Assembly: GCA_963575745.1 (NCBI GenBank)
Contig: CAUYUJ010000372.1
Span: 40,001 to 104,000 of the forward strand
Origin: Prorocentrum cordatum
Lineage: Eukaryota > Sar > Dinophyceae > Prorocentrales > Prorocentraceae
Direction of reading: 5' to 3'
Length of the DNA stretch: 64,000 nucleotides
Shown here: positions 42,491 through 53,689 of the stretch, piece by piece
Layout: the number at the start of each line of letters is the position of its first letter
Numbering within the stretch: position 1 is the first letter of the stretch
Program-made: the position numbers and the translations under genes
Notes under the pieces: model-generated
What the model was told of the DNA's origin: nothing
Database searches by the model: none
Seen by the model: only the letters and a program-made list of their open reading frames with translations

Positions 42491-42839
42491 GGAGCAGGGC
42501 AAGGCAGCGCAGTATCGAGGAGTTGTTTGGAGGAGAGGGGAGGGGACGAGCTGGGTGCGCTCGCGCCACACCTGACATCCTACAGTCGGGGCGCTGACCT
42601 AAGGATCCCCCCAAATTCGCCGGCCCAACGGGCCAGAGGTGTGCTAAGATCTCCGGTAACTGGCTCACTGTTTTTCTAGTTCGCGCGCGCGGGGCGGCCC
42701 CTGGGGGTCCCTGGACGAAAAGTAGCCCGGCAAGGTCCCGGGAGGAGCCACCAGAGCACTCCAGGGGAGGGCCATTTTTCGACACTCCTCACGAGGATCG
42801 TGGCCTCCGAGGGGGGAGCCGCAATCGACTATCCCCCCT
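42491..42839. other. no gene recognised
   Basis: Nothing identifiable. Confidence 0.5.
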
Positions 42840-44110
42840 CCCGCCCTAAGAGGCTTCCAAGAGCCCCCCAAGAGGCCCTAGGGGCCCCCAAGACGACGCC
42901 AAGGAGCCCCAAGAGACTCCCACGAGGGCCCCAAGAAGCAACATTCATTGTTTTTCCTCAGGTTTGGGGGAGATGTTGGCGTTTCCACCTTTTTGGCATC
43001 GCGACGCCCCAAGACGGCCCAAGAGGCCCAAGAGGGTTCGAAGACGACCCAAGAGGCCTCCAAGACGGCCCAAGAGGACCCCAAGAACGCTCTGAGAGAA
43101 GCCCCAGAGGGGGAACACGAAACAACATTTCGCCCTCGGCCCTAAGAAGCCCCCAGGAGGCGCCAAGAGGCCCCTTTGAAGCCCCGGGATGCCCCCCAAA
43201 GGCCCTCGAGATAGCCCCCAGACGCCCCACGAGGCTTTCAAGGGCACTCCCAAGAGGGCCCCAAGAGGCAACAATCATTGCTTTTCCTGAGGTTTCGGGA
43301 AGAGTTTGGCGTCTCTACCTTTTCGGCATCGCGACGCCCCAAGACGGCCCAAGAGGCCCCCAAGATCGCCCTAAGGACCCGAGAGGCCTCCGACAGGGCC
43401 CCAAGACGGCCCAAGAGGGTTCGAAGACGGCCCAAGAGGCCTCCAAGACGGCCCAAGAGGGCCCCAAGAACGCTCTGAGAGAAACCCCAGAGGGGGAACA
43501 CGAAACAACATTTCGAGCCCTCGGCAATAAGGAGCCCCCAGGAGGCGCCAAGAGGCCCCTTTCAAGCCCCAGGAGGCCCCCCAAAGGCCCTCGAGATAGC
43601 CCCCAGACGCCCCACGAGGCTTTCAAGAGCACTCCCAAGAGGGCCCCAAGGGGCACAATGTATTGTTTTTTTCCTAGGTTTTGGCGAGATGTTGGCGTCC
43701 CAGGAGGCCCCCAAGATCGCCCTAAGAGGCCCGAGAGGCCTCCGACAGGGCCCCAAGACGGCCCAAGAGGGTTCCACGACGGCCCAAGAGGCCTCCAAGA
43801 CAGCCCAATAGGGCCCCGAGAACGCTCGAGAGAAGCCCCAAAGAGGGAACACGAAACAACACTTCGAGCCCTCGGCCCTAAGAAGCCCTCAGGACGGCCC
43901 CTTTGAAGCCCTGGGAGGCCCCCAAAAGGCCCTCACAAGGCCCCCAAGAAGCTCCCAAGCGGGTCCCAAGCGGCTCCTAGAAGCCCCAAGATGCTCCCAA
44001 ATGCTCCCACATGAGCCCCAAGAAACCCCAAAGAGGCTCCAACAGAAACCCAAGCCGCCCCCAAGAAACCCCCAACGAGGACCCCAAAAGGCCCCCAGAA
44101 GCCCAAACGC
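42840..44110 (+). repeat. higher-order degenerate repeat, about 330-385 bp, three units
   Basis: Degenerate CCAAGAGGCCCC sequence carries recurring islands: CTCAGGTTTGGGGGAGATGT at 42958, with diverged copies at 43286 and 43670, and GGGGAACACGAAACAACATT at 43108 and 43491, with a relative at 43843. Between them, CCTCGAGATAGCCCCCAGAC and CGCCCCACGAGGCTTTCAAG also repeat. After 43920 only the simple degenerate form remains. Confidence 0.75.
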
Positions 44111-44410
44111 CAGCAAGGGCACAATACGGGCCGGCGGAATGAGCGAAGCGATTAAATAAGGAACAAGGCCCCTTTTCTCCAGAAGTTGAATTTCGATTTC
44201 CCTTCGGAAACCTAAGGAATACGTGGAGCAAACTGTGAAACTATTCAGGAACACGGAGCCCCGACCCAACGAAAAGAGTTCCTTCTTCAGCGCCCCGACT
44301 GTATTTCCCCCCATCCATTCCCACTGCGCTGATTGTTTCTCCATCAGCGGACGCGTGACGTAGCCGACCTGGAGCTCCTCCAAAAACCATCGTGCGATGC
44401 GCAATCCGAA
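44111..44410. other. no gene recognised
   Basis: Moderate GC; nothing identifiable. Confidence 0.5.
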
Positions 44411-45782
44411 ACATGATCGACCCACGAACCCGGAAAGGAATATAGACATGTAAGGCATTGCAACATTTCAAAGACACCTGATTGAAAGACGGGCAAATGC
44501 AATACTGAATGTATCGATCTTGATGTACTGTGCCGAGGGCTGTGCTGCGCTACGCCATGCTGAACTGCGATATGTCATGCCGTGATTGTGCTCTATATAG
44601 CGTTGTGGATCGAGTCCTCCCTGGCATCCGAGTCCTGACCGAACTGATTTGGATCTTAAGCTCGAGCTGCCTGAGCAGATGTTAGCTGCCCCAGAACTAA
44701 TCGACAGAGGGGACATGCCAGGAGGACGCGCCGCGGAACGTCCCAAAGGACGCACCAGGCGACGTGCCACAGGACGCACCATGGGGACGCACCGCGGGAC
44801 ATGCCATAGGGACGCGCTACGGAACGTGCCAATGGACGTGCCGCGGGACGTGCATAGCGTTGTGGATCGAGTCCTCCCTGGCATCCGAGTCCTGACCGAA
44901 CTGATCTGGATCTTAAGCTCGAGCTGCCTGAGCAGATGTTAGCTGCCCCAGAACTAATCGACAGGGGGACATGCCAGGAGGACGCGCCGCGGAACGTCCC
45001 AAGGGACGCGCCAGGCGACGTGCCAGGGGGCGTGCCATGGGCACGCACCTCGGGACGTGCCAAAGGGACGCGCTACGGAACGTGTGCCAGTGGACGTGCA
45101 CCGCGCGACGTGTCAGGGGGACTCGCCACGGGACGCTTCGCAGAACGTGCCAAGCAACATGCCAGGCTGCAATGCTAAGGGTATCGATATTGATGTACCG
45201 TGCCGAGGGCTGTGCTGTGCCTGGGCGACCTGGACACGTGAAAACACGCGTTTCGCCCAAGACGTTCTCAGCACATCCTCATGCTAGACATCCGCTTGGG
45301 CAACCTGGACACGTGCCAACAAGCGTCTCGATCGAGACTTCCTCGACACATCCTCATGCTAGACATCCGCCTGGGCGAACTGGACACGTGAAAACAAGCC
45401 TCTGGTTCGAGACATCCTCAGCAACTCCTCATGCTAGACATCTGTCTGGGCAACCTGGAGGCGTGAAACCAAGCGTCTCGCTCGAGACATCCTCAAGACC
45501 TGGGCACGTGAAAACAAGCATTTCACTTGAGAGATCCTCTGAATTCAGGTCCCCAGGAGAGGACAATCTATAACACACAACAAGCGTTTCGCTCGAGACA
45601 TCCTCAACCGATTATGAAAAACAAGCGTTCCGCTGGAGACATCCTCAAATTTTAATTCGCGGGCCCTACGCGACCTCGTTATTAATCGCAATCGCACAAG
45701 AAATTCGCCGGCCCTACAGCCGTCAGATCCGGGGGTAAACAGCTAAAAGAGAACCCTGGGCCCACGCCCTTTCCGGGAAAAA
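44411..45782 (+). mobile_element. composite VNTR element, copy a
   Basis: Head: CATGATCGACCCACGAACCC, GGAAAGGAATATAG, then TGTATCGATCTTGATGTACT and GCTCTATATAGCGTTGTGG. Next comes an array of about 20-bp GGGACGTGCCA units, with the head's second half repeated at 44853-44975. Then an array built on AAGCGTTTCGCTCGAGACATCCTC. Tail: CGCCGGCCCTACGCGACCTC, TAAAAGAGAACCCTGGGCC and CCCTTTCCGGGAAAAA. No protein coding seen. Confidence 0.75.
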
Positions 45783-46156
45783 GGGGTGCTGCGTACAGAG
45801 GGTGAAAAGGAGGTGGTGGGTGAGCAGGAGGATGGGAGGATGAAGCGCAGGATGAGGAAAGACGAAGACGAGGACGAACAGCAGCAGCAGGGACTGGAGT
45901 GGAAGGAGTGGGAGGAGCAGGATGACCAGGGGAAGACGGAGGCGGGGAATTGAGGGAGGCGACAACGATGAAAAGGGACTCGGATCCGGAAAAGTGGCCC
46001 GCGCTGGGGCGAGATCGCCATTCTGAAAGACGGGGACACAACGCCGATCCGAAAATGAGGCCCAAGCTGCAGCGGGAAGGTCGTTTCCAAACACCGAAGC
46101 CAATCTGATTGTAGCAATCATAAGAGAACAATGTCTGAAAGACAGCGTGTGCAAAA
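45783..46156. other. spacer between elements a and b
   Basis: Contains a GGAGGATG-type purine stretch. No gene recognised. Confidence 0.5.
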
Positions 46157-46922
46157 ACATGATCGACCCACGAACCCGGAAAGGAATATAGAAATGTAAG
46201 GCATTGCAACATTTCAAAGACACCTGATTGGGCGACAGGCTCATGCAATGCTGAATGTATCGATGATGATGTACTGTGCCGAAGGCTGTGCTGTGCTACG
46301 CCGTGCTGAACTGCGATGTGCCATGCCGCGATTGTGCTCTATATAGCGTTGTGGATCGAGTCCTCCCTGGCATCCGAGTCCTCACCGAACTGATCTGGAG
46401 CGTAAGCTCGAGCTGCCTGAGCAGATGGTAGCTGCCCCAAAACTAATCGACAGGGGGAACAGGCCAAGAGGACGCGCCGCGGAACGCCCCAAGGGACGCG
46501 CCAGGCGACGTGCCAGGGGACGTGCCATGGGCACGCACCGCAGGACGTGCCAAGGGGACGCGCTACGGAACGTGCCAATGGACGTGCCGAGAGACGTGCC
46601 AGGGGACGCGCCGCGCGACGTGCCAGGTGGACTCGCCACGGAACGCGCCAAGGAACGTGCCAAGGTGCACACTTGAGAGATCCTCAGAATTCAGGTCCCC
46701 AGGAGAGGACAATCTATAACACAGAACAAGCGTTTCGCTCGAGACATCCTCAACAAATTCTGAAAAACAAGCGTTTCGCTTGAGACATCCTCAAATTTTA
46801 ATTCGCCGGCCCTACGCGACCTCGTTATTTATCTCAAAAGAAATTCGCCGGCCCTTCAGCCGTCAAAACCGGGGGGAACCAACTAAAAGAGAACCCTGGG
46901 CTCGAGCCCTTTCCGGGAAAAA
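46157..46922 (+). mobile_element. composite VNTR element, copy b
   Basis: Shortest complete copy (766 bp): head from CATGATCGACCCACGAACCC, about ten GGGACGTGCCA-type units, one to two AAGCGTTTCGC units, then the tail to CCCTTTCCGGGAAAAA. Confidence 0.75.
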
Positions 46923-48072
<1,150 letters not shown>

Positions 48073-48673
48073 CATGATCGACCCACGAACCCGGAAAGGA
48101 ATATAGCAATTTAACGCATGGCATTGTTTCAAAGACACCTGAGTGGGCGACGGGCAAATGCAATGCCAAATGTATCGATCTTGATGTCCCGTGCCGAAGG
48201 CTGTGCTGTGCTACGCCGTGCTGAACTGCGATGTGCCATGCCGCGATTGTGCTCTATATATAGCGTTGTGGATCGAGTCCTCGTTGCCACCGAGTCCTGA
48301 CCGAACTGATTTGGATCTTAAGCTCGAGCTGCCTGAGCAGATGTTAGCTGCCCCAGAACTAATCGACAGAGGGGACATGCCAGGAGGACGCGCCGCGGAA
48401 CGTCCCAAGGGACGCGCCAGGCGACGTGCCAGGGAACGTGCCATGGGCACGCACCGCGGGACGTGCGAAGGGGGCGCGCTACGGAACGTGCCAATGGACA
48501 TGCCGCGGAACGTGCCAGGTGACGCGCCGCGCGACGTGCCAGGTGGACTCGCCACGGAACGCGCCAAGGAGCGTGCCAAGGTGCAACGTTCAGTGTATCG
48601 ATCTTGATGTACCGTGCCGAAGGCTGTGCTGTGCTGGGCCGTGCTGAACTGCGATGTGCCATGCCGCGATTGT

Positions 48674-48715
<42 letters not shown>

Positions 48716-49026
48716 TATATATAAAGCGTTATATATATATATAGATTAAAGCGTTGTGGATCGAGTCCTCGCCACGGGACGCGCCAACATCCTCAACAAA
48801 TTCTGAAAAAGCGTTTCAAGCGTTGAGGATGCCTCAAGCATTTCGCTTGAGACATCCTCAACAAATTCTGAAAAACAAGCGTTTCGCTCGAGACATCCTC
48901 AACATTGAATTCGTCGGCCCTGCGCGACCTCCTTATTTATCGCAAAGAAATTCGCCGGCCCTACAGCCGTCAGATCCAGGGGTAAACCTCTAAAAGAGAA
49001 CCCTGGGCCGACGCCCTTTCCTGGAA
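48073..49026 (+). mobile_element. composite VNTR element, copy c
   Basis: Head from CATGATCGACCC, GGGACGTGCCA array, a second partial head (48594-48672), a (CT)n plus TA microsatellite (48672-48745), AAGCGTTTCGC units and a tail ending in the diverged CCCTTTCCTGGAA. Confidence 0.7.
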
Positions 49027-49084
49027 CATCTGAACACACACGCACACACAATTATCCTGGAGACGGACCCAACAATATGCAGTT

Positions 49085-49785
49085 GTGACGGCGGTCGTTG
49101 TGGGTATCGCCTTCGGTGGAGCTCTCCATGGGGCCACGAAACGTGTGATGGGTGTGCCGAATCGAGTGCGGGTGCGCCATGCGGACTGCGCCACTGGGGC
49201 CTTCGGTGGAGCTCCCTATGGGACCACCAAGCGTGTGATGGCTGTGCCGAATCGGGTGCGGATGCGCCATGCGGACTGTGCCGCTGGGGCCTTCGGTGGG
49301 GCTACCGACTGGACAACGAAACGCGTGATGGGGTGTGCCGAATCGGGTGCGGGTACGCCATGCGGACTGTGCCACTGGGGCCTTCGGTGGAGCTCCCTAT
49401 GGGGCCATTAAACGTGTGAGGGGTGTGCCGGATCGGGTGCAGGTACGCCTGGGGCCCTCGGTGGAGGTCGTCTGGGGCCACGAAGCGTGTGAGGGGTGTG
49501 TCCGAATCGGGTGCGGGTGCGCCATGCGGACTGTGTCGCTGGGGCTTTCGGAAGAGCTCCCTATGGGGCCACGAAGCGTGTGAGGGGTGTGCCGAATCGG
49601 GTGCGGGTGCGCCATGCGGACTGTGCCGCTGGGGCCTTCCGTGGAGACCCCTATGGGACCACCAAGCGTGTGAGGGGTGTGCCGATTCGGGCGCGGGTGC
49701 GCCATGCGGACTGTGCCATTGGAGCCTTCGGTGGAGCTCCCTATGGGACCACCAAACGTGTGATGGGCGTACCGAAACGCGACTG
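49085..49785 (+). repeat. 90-bp tandem repeat, about eight units
   Basis: Units contain CGGGTGCGGGTGCGCCATGC, GGACTGTGCCGCTGGGGCC, TTCGGTGGAGCTCCCTATGG and CACCAA(A/G)CGTGTGA. The period is a multiple of three, so each stretch repeats a 30-residue peptide (VPNRVRVRHADCA, GAFGGAPYGTTKRV). One unit near 49440 is shortened and one near 49325 shifts the frame, so there is no continuous frame through the array. Confidence 0.85.
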
Positions 49786-50046
49786 ATGGTGGTGGTGATG
49801 CTGATGCTGATGCTGAGGCTTACGATGACGATTACGGAGGTGGTGCAGATGAGGATGAGGATGAGGATGATGATGGCGATGAGGATGAGGATGAGAACGA
49901 GGATGAGGATGAGGATGGTGATGGTGATGAGGAGGAGGAGGATGAGGGTGAGAATGATAATGATGATACTAATGATGATGAAGATGATGAGGATGATACT
50001 AACGATGACGACGATGATCATGACGATCATGATGATCATGATGGGA
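49786..50046 (+). repeat. degenerate (GAT)n tract
   Basis: GATGATGAGGATGAGGATGA-type run ending in CATGATGATCATGATGGG. Confidence 0.9.
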
Positions 50047-50582
50047 GGAGGAGGGAGGAGGGACGAGGGGGAGAAGGAGGGGGGAAGGTGGAAGAAACGC
50101 GGGGCGCTGTCTCTTCAGAACGAGGACCCCATACCACAGGATGGTTGGGGAAACAACAGCGCCCACCTGCGCCTTCGACGTCGGCGAAGCCCAGGCAGTG
50201 GTGATGGACAGGCCCCCGCCTCGCAGCCATCCCCCCGCCCAAACTGGGCGCCTGAGCGCGGCCAACTCCCCCATGATCTCCCCGCAGCGCTCCGCCGCCT
50301 GGTGGGACTGCCGCGACTTGGCGCCGGAGGCCGTGCGCTGCGACCGCCACTCGTCCTGCAGAACCTCGGGGGGGGCGCTCTGCGACCCGTGTGCGGGCTC
50401 ACCGCTGCCTTCCCGAGCTGCCCTCGCGGAGCCGCATGCAGACACCAGGGTGTGCGGTCCTTCGCCCGAGGCACGGTGTGCACACATATTTGGTGGAGCG
50501 TCTCACGCCCGCGAACTGGCCCCGAAAAGCATGTCCACTATACATTGCGCCCTGGCGGCTGAGGGCATCGTTTCATGGTCGT
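50047..50582. other. no gene recognised
   Basis: GC-rich complex sequence without recognisable content. Confidence 0.5.
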
Positions 50583-50706
50583 GCTCCTCCTCCTCCTCCT
50601 CCGCCTCCTCCTCCGCCTCCGCCTCCTCCTCCTCCTCCTCGTCCTCCTCCTCCTCCTCCTCCTCCTCCTCCTCCTCCTCCTCCTCCTCCTCCTCTCCCCC
50701 TCCTAG
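50583..50706 (+). repeat. CTC tract ending in a splice-acceptor-like CTAG
   Basis: CTC repeat of about 115 bp ends CCCCCTCCTAG at 50706, followed by GC and an ATG 15 bases on. Polypyrimidine-AG is the acceptor pattern; use is unproven. Confidence 0.85.
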
Positions 50707-50720
50707 GCACGGCCCGAAAC

Positions 50721-51077
50721 ATGGGAGAACGGCCAAGCATGGAGGCGAGATTGTCAGCAGCAGGGATGGTCGGGAGCCGCAGGCGGCCGCTGTCGGGCCA
50801 GGCAGGCTTCGTGCCCGCTGGGCGGGCGGCCCTGGCACACCATGTCTACCAGCTGCAGGAGGGGGAGGAGGAGGACGAGGAGGAGGTGGAGGACAAGAGT
50901 AAACCCAGGACTCCTGAGCGATGTTGGAATCAACTTTCCCTTCAAGCTCCCTCGTCAGAGGTTCCTGCAGGGCTCATTTCCATTGAGGGCAGTGCCCCTT
51001 TGGGGGCCAATCGTTTGAAATTCCTGCAGCGCGCCGGAACACAATTCTCGGGACACCAACGCTACGAATCTACCTGA
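50721..51077 (+). CDS. 118-codon open frame after a CTC tract, product unknown
   Basis: Starts at the first ATG after the CCTCCTAG. Contains a coiled acidic stretch (EGEEEDEEEVEDKSK) that derives from a GAG-rich patch. No domain recognised. Position just downstream of a possible acceptor is the only argument for it. Confidence 0.2.
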   Translation: MGERPSMEARLSAAGMVGSRRRPLSGQAGFVPAGRAALAHHVYQLQEGEEEDEEEVEDKSKPRTPERCWNQLSLQAPSSEVPAGLISIEGSAPLGANRLKFLQRAGTQFSGHQRYEST

Positions 51078-51189
51078 CTGTTGCGTCTTGGTGATCCCAG
51101 AACGCCGTCCCTGGGACTTCAACACAGCGAGTCGAACTAACGCTTAGGCACTGACAGCACTGAATTCTTCCTCAAATACTTTCTGGTAC

Positions 51190-51725
51190 GCTGACCAATG
51201 GAATCCGTGAAACCGTGGCAGATGTTGAAAACGAGTGCACGCGGCGCTAAGGCGAGAACTACATTTCGAAAAGGAACCGCACCAATCAAACTCTTGCAAC
51301 TTGTTCAGACGAATGCGCGCGGCTCTCAGGAGAGAATCTGATTTTGAACAAGGCCCACCCTCAATCCGTGAAGCTTGTGAAATTTTGTGAAGTGAATGTG
51401 GGCGGCGTTGTGGCGAAAATCACACTTTGAACCCCCCCCGCAATCAATCCGTAAAGCCCTGGCAATATTTCACCACGAATGCGCGAGGCGCTATATCGAT
51501 AACAAATTCTGTGACAACGACCCGCCTTCAATACGCGAAGCTCTTGCAAACATGTGCTACGAATGTGCGCGGCGGTAAGGCGATAACCACCTTCTGAAAA
51601 CCACCCGCCTTCAACTCGTGAAACGATTGCAGATGTCTAAAACGAGTGTGCGCGGCGCTGAGGCGAGAACCACATTTTAGAAGCACCCCCCCTCCACCTG
51701 TGAAACTCTTGCAAATTCTTAAGTT
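51190..51725 (+). repeat. about 80-bp diverged tandem repeat, about seven units
   Basis: Units share CGTGAAAC(T/G)CTTGCA, ACGA(A/G)TG(C/T)GCGCGGCG and (A/G)AGGCGA(G/T)AACCACATTT. Confidence 0.75.
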
Positions 51726-52130
51726 TCAGGATCATCTGCAGTAACCAGGTCTCAAGCGAATCGCCCAAACCGCCCTTCCGACTGGCCTCGGGATGCGACA
51801 GCCGGGAATTAGTTAGGAGGAAAAGGAGGGAGGCGGAGGGATGAAAGGGGACGAGGAGGATGATGATGAGGAGGGGAATGAGGAGGTTGAGCGCGGAGGA
51901 GGAGTGCGAAGAAGGAGCGCGAAGGAGGAGTCCTGCTCGAACTAGGCGGGAAATGCTGTCGGCCTGCCGCCCGACCGCCCATTCGCGGGCTGTGGACCGG
52001 ACACTCTCTCGGGCGCCCGCGCGGAGACGGCGCAGGGGCGGCCGTCGGGAAGGGGCTCAGGAGTCGAATCCCCCCCCTTCGCCTGTGATTTTGCTGATTC
52101 GTTTTTTTGTGGTGGCGCGTACTTGTACAG
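51726..52130. other. no gene recognised
   Basis: Purine-rich at 51810-51935. Nothing identifiable. Confidence 0.5.
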
Positions 52131-52225
52131 TGATCGTGAGGATGCGCGAGAAGGGTGCAAGTCCCTTGGGCGCCCATGTCGAGGCTCTTCGAGCGGGGCT
52201 GCCCATCGAAAGAAATAGACGTGTG
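52131..52225 (+). repeat. interspersed repeat C, truncated copy 3
   Basis: GAGGATGCGCGAGAAGGGTG, CAAGTCCCTTGGGCGCCCAT, GAGGCTCTTCGAGCGGGGCT. Confidence 0.65.
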
Positions 52226-52261
52226 CTATGAGAAGCCTTCTGCAGTCAGCTGCAGTCAACA

Positions 52262-52425
52262 CTGATAATAAGCATGGTCATCTTACCAAAAGCACACTTG
52301 CAGTCTTACCCCTTCGACCATCTCCGGTCCATCCTCAACCACTTTCGATAGCCAGCCCCGCTCCAAGAGCCTCGGCATGGGCGTCCAAGACCCTTGCATC
52401 CTTATTGCGCTCCCGAACTATCGAT
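52262..52425 (-). repeat. interspersed repeat C, copy 4, inverted
   Basis: The reverse complement reads AAGGATGCAAGGGTCTTGGA, CGCCCATGCCGAGGCTCTTG, GAGCGGGGCTGG, ATCGAAAGTGGTTGAGGATG. With copy 3 it forms an inverted pair across about 35 bp. Confidence 0.65.
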
Positions 52426-52429
52426 TTTG

Positions 52430-53475
52430 ATTGTAAAACTCTTGCAAGCACTCGAGTGCCCGCCTTCTAGATCCGTCGAGCACTGCCCTCTTGAGCATTC
52501 AATAGACACCTCTAAAGTCGCTTGGGTCATTCCAGGAGCCAGGGGTGCCTGGACCCCCTGGGCATTCGGCAGCATTGTGGTAACCTCTGCCGACATCAAC
52601 TGCAAAACACTCAGGCCTTCTAGATCCTTCCGGAGCTCTCTAGAGCCCCAGCTGCATTCCTAAACATTCTGGAGCCTTCTGCACCTGAGCATCCTAGAAC
52701 TAGAGCGCTCTGGAGCCCTCCAGGGCCTTCTCGAACGATTCTTGAACACTCCAGGGCCTTCCAGAGCCTTCCACCGCACTCTAAATCATTATTTTGCCCC
52801 GTCCCATCCGTAGCCCTCCTGAGTCCTCTTGGGCCGTTCCGAGCCTCCTAGGGCAATGTAGAATCCATTGAGGCCCTCTGGCGTCCAGTAAATATCTCCT
52901 CAACCCCATTCAAGAATTCGAATGCCGTCGAGAGCGCGCGAGAGCCTGCGAAAGTCCTTTGGAATCCTCAGGCAGGATTCTAAATCCCTCTGAAGCTTAC
53001 TTGCATCCTTCAAAGCCTTGTACCATGAACCCTCGAGACCACCCGTATCCCTCTAACTGGGGGTTTTCGGATCATTGTAGAAGCCCTGTAGGGCTGCGTG
53101 GGCCTCCTTGCCTTTCGAACGCATTGCGGAGCCGTGTAGAACCCCCGAGAAAACCGTAGCCATCCAGGTCCTTCTCGAGCTCGCTATAGCCTCCTATATC
53201 GTGCTCAAACCTCCTGGTGCCCACAACTAGAGCACTCTCGGGCCCCATAAAGCATCCGTGACCACCTTGGAGAGCCCAGAACAATCTGGGACCATCCACC
53301 GCAGAGCCATCTAGAGCACCCCACTGCAGTCTAACACATGTGTTTACCGCCAAGAACCTTCCAGAGCCCTCCAGCGCCCTCTGAAGCCTTCTAAAGTGCT
53401 CAAGGATCGGGCCCAGCCCTCTGCCGCCCTCCGAGAGCAAAGTCTCAACTCTAGACCCGTCGAGAAAACTCGAGG
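52430..53475 (+). repeat. degenerate TCTAGAGCCCTCC-type repeat
   Basis: Loosely periodic GAGCCCTCCAGGGCCTTC, CCTTCTAGAGC and TCCTCGAGCC sequence with roughly 10-bp spacing and no fixed monomer. It differs from the CCAAGAGGCC type. Confidence 0.65.
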
Positions 53476-53689
53476 GCAAACGGGAATATACTAATAAATC
53501 CTTTTCGGACCGCCAAATTGTTGTTAGAGCCCGTTGGTGAGAGCCTGCCCGGGCATTCTGGGAGCCTTCGAAACCATCCGAATGCTTCCTCGGCCTGGCT
53601 CGTGCCGAAACAGGAACACACAGAGGGCAGAGGCAGGGGGGGAGCGAGGAAGAGACGAACTAATACTGCAGGATAGTTGGGGACTGGAA

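Noticed and set aside
44595-44615. CTATATAGCG in the composite element heads as a TATA promoter
   Set aside because: Dinoflagellate promoters generally lack TATA boxes and no transcript evidence is available; noted as a conserved motif only.
53154-53170. Plus-strand CCGTAGCCAT as a second SL relict
   Set aside because: Only the first 10 bases match; the following CCAGG diverges from the SL.
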